A DNA stretch of 31,293 bases. Origin: Terrimesophilobacter sp044508495. Its GTDB lineage: Bacteria; Actinomycetota; Actinomycetes; Actinomycetales; Microbacteriaceae. A program made the position numbers and the translations under genes. Below the pieces are notes generated by a model. It did no database searches, was not told the DNA's origin, and was given only the letters and a program-made list of their open reading frames with translations. The stretch is from the NCBI GenBank assembly GCA_044508495.1, contig JBIQHP010000011.1, forward strand, positions 1 through 31,293, in the 5' to 3' direction. Below are positions 8,471 through 16,918 of this stretch, in pieces (within the stretch, counting starts at the first letter, position 1; each line of letters starts with the position of its first letter).

Positions 8471-9268
8471 CTAGAGCGATGCCACGGCGGGCGCCGCGGC
8501 CTTCGTGTCGAGCGACTTGAACTTCTCGACGAAGTCGACGACGAAGTCGGCCATCGCCGTGAACAGGGCCTCGCCCTTCTCGGCGGAGGCCCCGGACGGA
8601 TCCGCCCAGCCTGCGGTCGTCGAGACCTCCTCCAGCTCGAGGTAGACGTTGACCCGGCTCTTGCCGAATCGCACATCCGTGGGCGAGAGCACCTCGAGCC
8701 CCTGGAACTCGCTCTTCCTCGCGGGCTTCGCGGCAGCCAGGTCGACCGACCCGGGATGCAGATGCATCAGGAGGGAGACGCCGGGCTCGGATCCGTGCCC
8801 GACCGCCTGCGGCTCGAAGATCTCACCGCGAAGGTCCGCCGTGAGCTGCGCCGGATTGATCGAGGCCACGATGACCCCGGTGTCCCGGCGGATCCTGCGG
8901 CAGGCGTATTCCACCGGGAACTGATTCGGCCCGTGATTCGTGACGAGCAGGATGTGCGCGAAGCCGCTCGCGATGAGGCCGCGCACCACGGCATCCACCT
9001 GCTTGCCGAGAAGCTCCGGCGGCATGGCGATGGTTCCGGGGAAGCCGTCCAGGGCCTCCGACACCCCATAGGCGATGGGAGGCAGCCAGAGGCTTCCCGT
9101 GCGCTCGGCGGCGTTCCTCGCGAGGGCCTCCGACACCAGCACGTCGAATCCCATCGGGGTCAACGGACCGTTGGCGTCGATCGTGCCGATCGGCAGGATG
9201 ACGACCCGGTCGGCCTTCGCCGCCTCACCCGCCTCCACCCAGTTCATGAGGGGATAGAAGTGCTTCAT
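8471..9268 (-). CDS. Creatininase-family amidohydrolase with altered metal ligands
   Basis: 265 residues, normal for the family. ATG 9268 follows TGGAGGA. Creatininase-family enzymes open or cut cyclic or linear amides using two metals. The first family motif usually reads like G-S-T-E-Q-H-G-P; here residues 28-35 are G-T-I-D-A-N-G-P, so the usual metal-ligand Glu is Asp31 and the His is Asn33. Asp42 (GFD) is kept, as is the His in TNHGPN, and a Glu is kept in HGSEPGVSLLM, although the following Glu-Thr of that motif is replaced. The protein may use one metal, a different metal, or have become a non-hydrolytic partner. It lies between a permease gene and the M20 peptidase in the same operon. 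MftE is a family relative, but no mycofactocin genes are here. Confidence 0.85.
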   Translation of the reverse strand: MKHFYPLMNWVEAGEAAKADRVVILPIGTIDANGPLTPMGFDVLVSEALARNAAERTGSLWLPPIAYGVSEALDGFPGTIAMPPELLGKQVDAVVRGLIASGFAHILLVTNHGPNQFPVEYACRRIRRDTGVIVASINPAQLTADLRGEIFEPQAVGHGSEPGVSLLMHLHPGSVDLAAAKPARKSEFQGLEVLSPTDVRFGKSRVNVYLELEEVSTTAGWADPSGASAEKGEALFTAMADFVVDFVEKFKSLDTKAAAPAVASL

Positions 9269-9349
9269 GCGGTCCTCCAGTTTGTTTCTCGCGAGCGAAT
9301 GATGGGCAGATCGGGATTCACGGGCATCGAACGGGCCGTCATCTCATCG

Positions 9350-10243
9350 TCACTTCGTCAACCCTCGCGGATCCAGCACATCGCGGAGCCAGTCGCCGAG
9401 GATGTTGATCGAGATGATGATGAGTGCGATCGAGATGCCGGGAACCACGACCGGCCACCATGCCCCGGATGTCATGCCCGACTGCCCGCTGGAGATCATC
9501 GATCCCAGGGTCGGAGTCGGCGGCGGCACCCCGAGCCCCAGATAGCCCAGCGCGGCCTCCGCCATGATGAGCGTCGCGAGCTCGAGAGTCGAGATGATCA
9601 GCAGCGGGCCGGCGATATTGGGAACCACATGGCGCACCAGTATCCGCAGGCCGGACGCCCCGATGGAGCGGATGGCGAGAATCGTGTCGTTCTCGCGGAA
9701 GGACAGCACCTGCGCCCGGGCTACCCTGGCGAAGACGATCCACACCGAGAGGGCGAGGACGATGATGATCGTCGAGAACGACGGCTTGAGGATGGTGACG
9801 ACGGTGAGGATGAAGAGGATCCCCGGGACGGACATCTGCACGTCGACGATCCGCATGACGATCTGATCGAAGATCCCGCGGAAGTATCCGGCCATGACTC
9901 CGATCGCGATCCCGAAGACGGCCCCGATGAACAACGACAGCAACGACACGGTCAGGGAGACTCGCGCCCCATAGACGACGCGGGCGAGCTCGTCGCGCCC
10001 CAGGCTGTCCGTTCCGAGGAGGTACTCGGGGGAGCCGCCGGGGACCCAGGCCGGCGGGCGGAGCGAGTTCGCCAGTTGCTGGATGCCCGGGTCCGCCACG
10101 AAGAGCGGCCCGACGAAGGCCCCCAGGATGATGACGACGAGAGTGACCGCGGCGAGCACGACCATCGTGTTCGGAAGTCTGCGCTTGGTGCGGGTCCGAT
10201 CCTCACGAGGACGCCCTAAAAACAGTCTTTTCACCATCTTCAT
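9350..10243 (-). CDS. Dipeptide/oligopeptide ABC transporter permease, DppC type
   Basis: 297 residues. One N-terminal helix (about 25-48) precedes a periplasmic-facing segment containing LLGTDSLGRDELARVVYGARVSL, a hallmark of DppC/OppC permeases. Then come about five helices with the EAA coupling motif in MAEAALGYLGLGVPPPTPTLG, which docks on the ATPases. The C-terminus WLRDVLDPRG is also typical. The ATG shares one base with the upstream permease stop (TGATG), so the two are translationally coupled. With its partner it forms the channel for the substrate delivered by the lipoprotein at 16919-18466. Confidence 0.94.
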   Translation of the reverse strand: MKMVKRLFLGRPREDRTRTKRRLPNTMVVLAAVTLVVIILGAFVGPLFVADPGIQQLANSLRPPAWVPGGSPEYLLGTDSLGRDELARVVYGARVSLTVSLLSLFIGAVFGIAIGVMAGYFRGIFDQIVMRIVDVQMSVPGILFILTVVTILKPSFSTIIIVLALSVWIVFARVARAQVLSFRENDTILAIRSIGASGLRILVRHVVPNIAGPLLIISTLELATLIMAEAALGYLGLGVPPPTPTLGSMISSGQSGMTSGAWWPVVVPGISIALIIISINILGDWLRDVLDPRGLTK

Positions 10244-11163
10244 CACCTCGCCTTGATCCTCGGGTCGACCAGGGTATAGACGAAATCGGTGGCCATGTTG
10301 ACGACGACGACGGTCGTCGCCGCCAGGATGACGATCGTCTGCACGAGCGGGAAGTCGTTCGCGACGAGGGAGTCCCTGGCAAGGCTGCCGATCCCCGGCC
10401 AGCCGAAGATGGCCTCGACGATGACGGCGCCGCCGAGAAGATTGGCGATCTGCATCCCGATGATCGTGATCGTCGGAAGCAGCGCATTGCGGAACATGTG
10501 ACGCATGATCACCACGCTCTCCCGCACTCCCTTGGACCGGGCGGTGGTGATGAAGTCCGCGGTGGAGATGTCGAGCATCGAGCCTCGCAGGAGCCTGATC
10601 ACCCTCGCTATGGGAAAGAGCGCGAGCGTGATCGCGGGGAGCACGAGCGATCCCGGCGCCACCGCTCCGGAGACGGGCAGCCATCGCAGGGCGACGGCGA
10701 ACAGGAGGATGAGCAGCGGGCCGATCACGAAGCTCGGAACGGCCTGACCCAACGCCGCGAAGACGATGACGCCCCGGTCGAGGATGGAGTCCCTCTTGAC
10801 GGCGGCGAGAACGCCGAGAGGGATGGCCACGACGACGGTGATGGCCAGCGAGACGCCGGCGAGCTGGAGCGTGTAGGGGAATCGCTGCAGGACCAGGGCC
10901 AGCGCGCTCTGGCCGTAGATGAAGGAGTTCCCGAAGTTCCCGACGAACAGATCGCCGAGGAAGCTGAAGTAGCGGATGAGGACCGGTCGGTCGTACCCCA
11001 GCGCATGGAGGGCTGCCTTGATGTCCTCCGGCGAGGCTCCGGCGAGAGTCATCTTGTTCGTGATCGGATCGCCGGCGAGGCTCAGGCTGAAGAAGGTCAG
11101 GGTGACGACGACGAAGAGCACAAAGAGGGACAAGGCGACTCTTCGCAGCAGGAAAACGGTCAT
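10243..11163 (-). CDS. Dipeptide/oligopeptide ABC transporter permease, DppB type
   Basis: 306 residues with six predicted helices. The N-terminus MTVFLLRRVALSLFVLF, the GDP segment after helix 1, the long loop and the coupling motif ending in VEAIFGWPGIGSLARDS are all typical of DppB/OppB. It starts 6 bases after the GlcG/HbpS-like stop and overlaps the DppC-type gene by one base. The permease pair is separated from its ATPase genes (11666-13788) by the GlcG/HbpS-like gene, an unusual order for a Dpp operon. Confidence 0.94.
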   Translation of the reverse strand: MTVFLLRRVALSLFVLFVVVTLTFFSLSLAGDPITNKMTLAGASPEDIKAALHALGYDRPVLIRYFSFLGDLFVGNFGNSFIYGQSALALVLQRFPYTLQLAGVSLAITVVVAIPLGVLAAVKRDSILDRGVIVFAALGQAVPSFVIGPLLILLFAVALRWLPVSGAVAPGSLVLPAITLALFPIARVIRLLRGSMLDISTADFITTARSKGVRESVVIMRHMFRNALLPTITIIGMQIANLLGGAVIVEAIFGWPGIGSLARDSLVANDFPLVQTIVILAATTVVVVNMATDFVYTLVDPRIKAR

Positions 11164-11169
11164 CGCTCG

Positions 11170-11622
11170 CTAACCGCTCACATCTGATGCGTCGTGGGGG
11201 CCGATCACGGACTCGATGGCCGCCCGGACGACCTCGCCGTCCTGGGCGCCGGTGCCGCCGCTCGCGCCCATGCCGCCGATGACGATGTCGTCGACGATGA
11301 TCGGATAGCCGCCCTCGGACGCGGCGAAGCTCCCCTCCTGCTGGACGACGATCGCCGTCAGGAGCGCGGGCGCCGCCGAAAGCCGCTCCCCGACCTCACG
11401 AGCAGGCAGATGCCAGGCAGCCGAGGTCGCCGCCTTGGCGAGAGCGATCGACACGGTGATCCACCGCGCCCCGTCCATCCGCCGGGCGGCGACCTGGTGC
11501 CCCGCCTCGTCGAGAACGCACAGGGACATGGGCACGCCCAGCTCACCGGCGCGCACCACCGCCGCATCGAGCAGCGCCTCCGCCGTCGCCAGGGTCAACG
11601 CAGGACTCGGAATGGAAGCCAA
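11170..11622 (-). CDS. GlcG/HbpS-family protein (DUF336)
   Basis: 150 residues starting at TTG 11622, which is supported by an AGAGGAGA site about 6 bases upstream. The family pattern is clear: LTLATAEALLDAAVVRAGELGVPMSLCVLDEAGHQVAARRMDGA, then the conserved GGYPI segment, and IGGMGASGGTGAQDGEVVRAA near the end. HbpS of Streptomyces binds haem outside the cell; GlcG proteins are encoded with glycolate oxidase operons and their role is not settled. No signal peptide is visible here, so it is probably cytoplasmic. Members often sit in operons for catabolism of small carbonyl compounds or diols. Its place inside a peptide-transporter operon suggests an accessory role in metabolism of the imported compound. 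Confidence 0.85.
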   Translation of the reverse strand: MASIPSPALTLATAEALLDAAVVRAGELGVPMSLCVLDEAGHQVAARRMDGARWITVSIALAKAATSAAWHLPAREVGERLSAAPALLTAIVVQQEGSFAASEGGYPIIVDDIVIGGMGASGGTGAQDGEVVRAAIESVIGPHDASDVSG

Positions 11623-11665
11623 CTCTGTCTCCTCTACAACACGATCGATGAACGGACGGTCGCCA

Positions 11666-12727
11666 CTAGGTGGCGGGGCTCGCCTTGGCCTGGATCTCCT
11701 GCCAGAAGTGGCAGGCGACCTGGCGTCCGTCGGCAGCCGGGACGAGGGACGGCGTCTCGACGCGACAGCGCTCCCGGGCGAACGGGCAGCGGGTATGGAA
11801 ATTGCACCCGGAGGGGGGATTGATCGGACTCGGCACCTCGCCGACCAGCACGATCCGCTCCCGGCGGCGCTCGCGCTCCAGATCCGGGCTGGGGACCGAG
11901 GACATCAGCGACTGGGTGTACGGATGGAGGGGCACCGTGCTCAGGTCGTCCCGGCTCATCGTCTCCACGATGCGTCCCAGATACATCACGGCGATGCGGT
12001 GGGACACCTGGCGAACGGCCGCCAGGTCGTGGGCGATGAAGAGATAGGTGAGCCCGAGCGTGTCCTGAAGGTCCTGGAGCAGGTTGATGACCTGGGCCTG
12101 GACCGAGACGTCGAGCGAGGAGATGGGCTCGTCGCAGACGAGGAAGGTCGGATCGACCGCGAGGGCCCTCGCGATCGCGATCCTCTGACGCTGACCTCCC
12201 GAGAACTCATGCGGGAATCTCTTCACGGCCGACGAGGGAAGCCCGACCGCGTCGAGGAGCTCGAGGACCTTGCGATCGGCAGCCTCACCGGAGGCGATCC
12301 CGTGGACCTGGAGCGGCTCCTTGATGGCCGCGCCGATCCGCATGCGCGCGTCCAGGCTGGAGAACGGATCCTGGAAGACCATCTGCATCGACTTCCGCGC
12401 CCTGCGCATCTGCCGGCCGGCCAGCTCCGTCAGCACCTGATCGCCGACGCGCACGGTGCCCGCCAGCGGCTTGACCAGCTGGAGTATGGCGCGCCCTGTC
12501 GTGCTCTTGCCGCATCCCGACTCCCCGACGAGCCCCAGCGTCTCGCCCTGGGGGATGCCGAAGGACACGTCCTCGACGGCGTGGACCCATCGTCTGGCCC
12601 CCATCAAGGAGGTGCGGCTCGCGGGGAACCGAACGGTGAGGTTCTCGACGCTCACGTGGAGCGGTGCCGAGTCGGTGGCACCGCCCGGTCCCGGAGGGAC
12701 GGACTCGAGGATGGGCGCCTTGCTCAT
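11666..12727 (-). CDS. Oligopeptide ABC transporter ATP-binding protein, OppF/DppF type
   Basis: 353 residues. Walker A GESGCGKST (about residues 75-83), Q-loop FQDPFSSLDARM, signature FSGGQRQR, Walker B FLVCDEPISSLD and the H-loop IAHDLAAVRQ are all intact. The C-terminal oligopeptide/dipeptide extension holds Cys residues in CNFHTRCPFARERC, which in relatives bind an iron-sulfur cluster. It supplies ATP-driven power for the permease pair. The ATG overlaps the upstream ATPase stop by four bases (ATGA), and the next gene starts 43 bases downstream. Confidence 0.95.
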   Translation of the reverse strand: MSKAPILESVPPGPGGATDSAPLHVSVENLTVRFPASRTSLMGARRWVHAVEDVSFGIPQGETLGLVGESGCGKSTTGRAILQLVKPLAGTVRVGDQVLTELAGRQMRRARKSMQMVFQDPFSSLDARMRIGAAIKEPLQVHGIASGEAADRKVLELLDAVGLPSSAVKRFPHEFSGGQRQRIAIARALAVDPTFLVCDEPISSLDVSVQAQVINLLQDLQDTLGLTYLFIAHDLAAVRQVSHRIAVMYLGRIVETMSRDDLSTVPLHPYTQSLMSSVPSPDLERERRRERIVLVGEVPSPINPPSGCNFHTRCPFARERCRVETPSLVPAADGRQVACHFWQEIQAKASPAT

Positions 12728-13788
12728 GACTCCCCCCGATGCGCGAGGGCCTCGACCGGGACGCCGAGCGGCATGGGACCCGTTTCCGCCCGTGCGAAGC
12801 AGGCGGCGGCGTGGCCGGGACCCACGAGTCGAAGCGCGGGATTGCCCTGGGCGCAGAGGTCGAAGGCCTCGGGGCAGCGCGGCAGGAACGGGCACTGGGT
12901 CGGCAGCTCGAGCACGCTGGGCGCGCTTCCCGGGATCGCCGGAAGCCTCTCCGGCCTCTCCCGGTCCAGCCGGGCGAGCGACTGCAGAAGCCCGATGGTG
13001 TAAGGGTGCGACGAGGACTCCAGCACGTCGGAGACGGTCCCCTGCTCGACGATGTAGCCGGCGTACATGACCAGGATGTGATCGGCGATCCCGGCCATGA
13101 CGCCCAGGTCGTGACTGACCAGGATGATCGCCATCGAGAGCTCGTCCCGCAGCTTTCCCAAGAGGTCGAGGATCTGCGCCTGAACGGTGACGTCGAGTGC
13201 CGTCGTCGGCTCGTCGGCGATGAGCAGCGTCGGATTGCAGCTGATCGCCATGGCGATGACCACGCGCTGTCTCATGCCGCCGGAAAGCTGGTGAGGATAC
13301 GAGCTCAGCCGGGAGACCGGGTCGGGAATGCCCACGAGCTCCAGCAGCTCGGCGGCGCGTCGCCGCAAACCGCTCGGCGAGAGCTTGGTGTGGGTCTTGA
13401 CCGCCTCGATGAGCTGAGCGCCGATGGTCATGAGGGGGTTCAGGGCGGTCATCGGATCCTGGAAGATCATCGCGATCTTGTCTCCCCGTATCCGGCGCAT
13501 CGCCTCTGCGTCCAGGTCGAGGAGGTCGTCCTGGTCGAACCGGACGCTTCCTCCGCAGATCCGGCCGGGCTCGGGGATGAGCTGCATGAGAGCTCGCGCC
13601 AGGGTGGACTTGCCGCACCCGGACTCGCCGACGATACCGATCGTCTCGCCCGGCATGACGTCGAAGGACACGCCGTTGACGGCCCGAAGTGTGCCACCCG
13701 GGCCCGGATACTCCACCTGGAGGTCTCGCACCTCCATCAGGGGCCTCGGATCCGGGCGGCGCCGGTCCTCACTCATGGCTGCCATCAT
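12724..13788 (-). CDS. Oligopeptide ABC transporter ATP-binding protein, OppD/DppD type
   Basis: 354 residues. Walker A GESGCGKST (about 54-62), Q-loop FQDPMTALNPLM, signature LSGGMRQR, Walker B LLIADEPTTALD and H-loop VSHDLGVMAG are intact. The C-terminal extension contains TQCPFLPRCPEAFDLC, the Cys pattern of the OppD/F family. The first ATG (13788) overlaps the stop of the HpcH/HpaI aldolase by four bases; a second ATG follows at once and another in MSEDRR. The coupling to the aldolase gene links uptake and carbon-skeleton cleavage in one transcript. Confidence 0.95.
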   Translation of the reverse strand: MMAAMSEDRRRPDPRPLMEVRDLQVEYPGPGGTLRAVNGVSFDVMPGETIGIVGESGCGKSTLARALMQLIPEPGRICGGSVRFDQDDLLDLDAEAMRRIRGDKIAMIFQDPMTALNPLMTIGAQLIEAVKTHTKLSPSGLRRRAAELLELVGIPDPVSRLSSYPHQLSGGMRQRVVIAMAISCNPTLLIADEPTTALDVTVQAQILDLLGKLRDELSMAIILVSHDLGVMAGIADHILVMYAGYIVEQGTVSDVLESSSHPYTIGLLQSLARLDRERPERLPAIPGSAPSVLELPTQCPFLPRCPEAFDLCAQGNPALRLVGPGHAAACFARAETGPMPLGVPVEALAHRGES

Positions 13789-14423
13789 CCATTATCTCTG
13801 GCCTTGGCGAGAAAGCCACGTGCCGCACCTGCGAGGAGCGAGGCGTTGCTGACCACGATCAGCCGGGCGCCGTCGTCCGCGGCCTTGCGCGCGTCGTCGC
13901 CGGTGGCGGCCGAGACGCTCACCGTCTTGCCGGANNNNNNNNNNNNNNNNNNNNNNNNNNNNNNNNNNNNNNNNNNNNNNNNNNNNNNNNNNNNNNNNNN
14001 NNNNNNNNNNNNNNNNNNNNNNNNNNNNNNNNNNCCGTAGTTGGCCGCGCGCGAGCTCGCCGCAGCTCCCCGGGATCCCTTCGGCGGGAAGGCCAGGGCC
14101 GAGACCAGTGTCTCGGCGGCTTCCCGGGAGTCGATGTGCGGGGCGATGATGCCGTGCACGCCGCTGTCGGCGAATCCGAGCAGGACGTCAGGCCGGTTGC
14201 TCGGAGCGCGGACGATCGATGCCATGCCCACCGCGTCGGCGGCGGTCGCCAGCTGGTAGCAGGTCTCGACGCCGATCCCCTCGTGCTCTCCGTCGATCAG
14301 GACGAAGTCGAAGCCGACCAGCCCGCAGAACTCGACGAGCCTCTGCGACGGGAAGCTCAGGAACACGCCGAAGAGCGGCCCGCCCGCCGAGAGCTTCTCC
14401 CGCAAGGTATTCACTCGCATCAC
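13785..14423 (-). CDS. HpcH/HpaI-family (class II) aldolase, middle lost in gap
   Basis: About 178 residues visible on either side of a gap. GTG 14423 lies 8 bases after GAGGGAG; the ATG directly following (14420) is the alternative. The first barrel strands carry GFDFVLIDGEHEG with the catalytic His47, and R-A-P at strand 3. After the gap, the C-terminal segment ARLIVVSNASLLAGAARGFLAKA matches the family end. These metal-dependent aldolases cleave 4-hydroxy-2-oxo acids to pyruvate plus an aldehyde such as succinate semialdehyde, tartronate semialdehyde or glyoxylate. The metal-binding Glu and Asp residues fall in the gap, where about 80 residues are probably missing. It sits 18 bases after a second, unrelated aldolase gene (RraA type). 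Confidence 0.86.
   Translation of the reverse strand: MMRVNTLREKLSAGGPLFGVFLSFPSQRLVEFCGLVGFDFVLIDGEHEGIGVETCYQLATAADAVGMASIVRAPSNRPDVLLGFADSGVHGIIAPHIDSREAAETLVSALAFPPKGSRGAAASSRAANYXXXXXXXXXXXXXXXXXXXXXXXXXXXXXXXXXXSGKTVSVSAATGDDARKAADDGARLIVVSNASLLAGAARGFLAKARDNG
13935..14034. other. assembly gap (100 N) inside HpcH/HpaI aldolase gene
   Basis: 100 N. Usual family length implies roughly 240 missing bases, including the metal-ligand region. Confidence 0.99.
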
Positions 14424-14441
14424 AGCCCGTTCTCCCTCTCG

Positions 14442-15125
14442 TCACGCATCGATGAACTCGCATCCCTGAGCCGCGACGCTCTCGAGGATGGCCTGGACCC
14501 CGGGCACCGCTCCGCGCTGGAGATCCCCGGCCCACGACTTGTGCCGCTCGTGGAGAGCGGCGACCTTCTCCAGGATCTCGTCGGCATCCCGCTGCGGGAC
14601 CGCGACGACGCCGTTCTCGTCCGCGACGATGATGTCACCTGGCTCCACGACGGCGCCGGCGCACGCGACGGCGACGTTCACCTCACCGGCCGCCTCGGAG
14701 ACGCAGACGTTGGTCGCGGTTCCGCGGGCGAACACCGGCAAACCGGCTTCTGCGATCTCCGCGATGTCCCGCACCGCACCATCGACGACCAGGCCGGCCA
14801 GGCCGCGCTTGCGCATCCCATGGCTGATGTAGCCACCCCACATCGCGAAGGTCATGGCGCCGCGCGCGGCCACGACGAGCACGTCCCCGGCCTCGCACTG
14901 ATCCATCGCCACCTTCAGCATGCTCACACCGCCCAGCGGGAGCGACACGGTCACGGCCCGTCCCGCGACCCGCCGGCCCCCGTTCTGGCGCAGAGCGAGT
15001 CCCGACATGGTCTTGGCGTGCCGCATCACATCCGACAGGTCGCTAGTGTCGCACTTCGCCAGCTCGGCCACCAGCCCCGGCGGCGGCTTGACGGTGTTCC
15101 GGATCACTCTGAATCCGATGCTCAT
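14442..15125 (-). CDS. RraA-like aldolase/decarboxylase family protein
   Basis: 227 residues. ATG 15125 is 8 bases after AAGGAG; an ATG two codons earlier is only 2 bases from it and less likely. The fold signature is clear: ATFAMWGG-like segment, then GLAGLVVDGAVRDIAEI with D115, R119 and D120, the Arg-Asp pair that in 4-hydroxy-4-methyl-2-oxoglutarate/4-carboxy-4-hydroxy-2-oxoadipate aldolases binds substrate and metal, and PGDIIVADENGVVAVP near the end. The family includes both those aldolases and the RNase E regulator RraA; the operon context favours an enzyme releasing pyruvate from an oxo acid. Its start is 65 bases after the gamma-glutamyltransferase-like gene. A second RraA domain occurs at the end of the 28684-30201 fusion. 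Confidence 0.86.
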   Translation of the reverse strand: MSIGFRVIRNTVKPPPGLVAELAKCDTSDLSDVMRHAKTMSGLALRQNGGRRVAGRAVTVSLPLGGVSMLKVAMDQCEAGDVLVVAARGAMTFAMWGGYISHGMRKRGLAGLVVDGAVRDIAEIAEAGLPVFARGTATNVCVSEAAGEVNVAVACAGAVVEPGDIIVADENGVVAVPQRDADEILEKVAALHERHKSWAGDLQRGAVPGVQAILESVAAQGCEFIDA

Positions 15126-15190
15126 GCGCATTGCTCCTTCACGTCGTCCATCGATCGTGCGCCTCGAGGCGAGGTCGGTGCCTGGGCCGG

Positions 15191-16825
15191 TCAGGCGACG
15201 GCCAGGCCGCGATCGCCTCGGGGGTCCGTGCCGCCCTCGAGCGCTCCGGTCTTCGGATCGCGCGAGACGGCCTGCACTCGAGCGGTGTACGTCTCCAGGG
15301 AGATGCGGTGACCGTTCCGAGCCAGCGCCACCGCGGCGCGAGGATCGAACAGCGGTTCCAGGCTCACGAGCAGAGGCAGATCCTCTGCGTGGATGCGGTC
15401 GACGCTCACGGCCTGCTGGATCGGCATGTTGAAGTCCTCGAAGTTGACGAGCACCTGCGCCATCGCAGTGGCCTTCCGTCCGCCGGCGGGCGAGCCCATC
15501 GCCAGCACCAGCTCGTCGTCGCGGAACACGAACACCGGGGCCGTGCCGCCGTTGGCCTGCTTGCCCGGCTGGATCGAGTTCGCGGAGTCGGGGTTGGGAT
15601 CGAACTGGATCATGTGGTTGTTGTGCATGAACCCCAGCCCGGGAGTGACGACGCCCGAGGACGATCCGACGGAGTGGGTGATGCCCATCGCGTTGCCCTC
15701 GTTGTCGATGACCGTGACGTGGGTCGTCTCGGAGGGACCCGACATGCGGCCGCCCTTCTTCGCGTCGGGGCTGACATCGGTACCGGCCTCGATCGAGGCC
15801 CGGAGCTCGGCGGCGTACTCCTTCGACAGAAGCCGACCCAGAGGCACGTCCACCACCTTGGGGTCGCCGATGTGGGCGGCGCGATCGCGAAAGGCGAGAT
15901 GTATCGCCCTGGCGAAACGGTCGAGATAGGTGGGCGAGTTCCACCCGAGTTCGACGAGGTCCCAGCCCTCCACGATGTTGAGGATCTCGATGAGGGTGGG
16001 TCCGACGGACGGCGCGCTCTCCGTGAAGAGGTCGAGGCCCCGATAGGTGGCGGTGATGGGCTCCTCGAGGGAGGAGCGGCAGCTGGCCAGGTCGGAAGCC
16101 GAGAGGTATCCGTTGTTCGCTGCGAAGTCCTCGGCGATCATGCGTCCGGTCTCACCGGTGTAGAACTCGTCAGGCCCCTGGGTGGCGATGCGCTCCAGCG
16201 TCTTGGCCAGATCGGTCTGGATCATGACGTCGCCGATCTCGAAGTAGGTCCCGTCCGGCTTCAGGTAGATCTTCTTGCTCGCCTCGGAGACGTTGATGGT
16301 CTTCTTCCCGACGTCGAGGAAGTCGTGACCGCCCTTGTCCTGCCACATCTCGTAGAGATGGGGATACACCTCGAACCCCTCGGTTGCAAGGCGGATGCTC
16401 GGCTCGAGTATCTGCTTCCAGGTGACCCGGCCGGAGCCGAACCGCTCGAAGATGTCGCCCATCCCCCGGACGAAGCCCGGGACCAGGGTCGCCTCGTACC
16501 CGAACTGGTTCCGCTGTCCCTCGACGCGGAACAGCGTCCCCCAGTGACCGACCGGAGTGAACATCCGCGAGTGCGCGGTCATCGGCGCGCCGCCCTGGGA
16601 GGAGAGGATCTGCACCGCGTTCGACTTGGCGTCGAAGTACTGGGCTGTCGCACCTCCTCCGATGCCGCAGCGCAGTGGATCCACCACGCCCTGGGCGAAG
16701 GCCGCGGCGACGGCGGCATCCGCCGCATTGCCGCCCGCGGCGAGGATCTCAGCGCCGACGTCTGCCGCATGATGCTCCACGGCACTGACCACACCACCGT
16801 GGATGCCACTCTTGTTTGTTGCCAC
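15191..16825 (-). CDS. Gamma-glutamyltransferase-family enzyme, probably cytoplasmic
   Basis: 544 residues from GTG 16825; the frame stays open to 16906 with no better start. The N-terminal half begins directly with the family core GVVSAVEHHAADVGAEILAAGGNAADAAVAAAF. The Thr nucleophile, which becomes the new N-terminus after self-cleavage, is in SETTHVTVIDNEGNAMG (codon 15725-15727, about residue 367). The downstream segment GSSSGVVTPGLGFMHNN and AMGSPAGGRKATAM are the other active-site loops. Family members hydrolyse or transfer gamma-glutamyl groups, or act on similar amides. There is no signal peptide, unlike secreted glutathione-cleaving enzymes, so it would act on imported substrate. It follows the binding-protein gene by 93 bases. 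Confidence 0.9.
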   Translation of the reverse strand: MATNKSGIHGGVVSAVEHHAADVGAEILAAGGNAADAAVAAAFAQGVVDPLRCGIGGGATAQYFDAKSNAVQILSSQGGAPMTAHSRMFTPVGHWGTLFRVEGQRNQFGYEATLVPGFVRGMGDIFERFGSGRVTWKQILEPSIRLATEGFEVYPHLYEMWQDKGGHDFLDVGKKTINVSEASKKIYLKPDGTYFEIGDVMIQTDLAKTLERIATQGPDEFYTGETGRMIAEDFAANNGYLSASDLASCRSSLEEPITATYRGLDLFTESAPSVGPTLIEILNIVEGWDLVELGWNSPTYLDRFARAIHLAFRDRAAHIGDPKVVDVPLGRLLSKEYAAELRASIEAGTDVSPDAKKGGRMSGPSETTHVTVIDNEGNAMGITHSVGSSSGVVTPGLGFMHNNHMIQFDPNPDSANSIQPGKQANGGTAPVFVFRDDELVLAMGSPAGGRKATAMAQVLVNFEDFNMPIQQAVSVDRIHAEDLPLLVSLEPLFDPRAAVALARNGHRISLETYTARVQAVSRDPKTGALEGGTDPRGDRGLAVA

Positions 16826-16918
16826 TTCGAGTTTCCGTTTCCGTTTCGAGTCTTCAGCGATTTGATGGGTGCGCGGGTGGCCGCTCGGCATGCACCAGGC
16901 GGCCACCCGCGTCAGGAC

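Noticed and set aside
8471..9268. MftE of a mycofactocin operon
   Set aside because: The creatininase-family protein lacks the normal metal motif and none of the other mycofactocin genes (precursor peptide, radical SAM enzyme, glycosyltransferase) is in the window.
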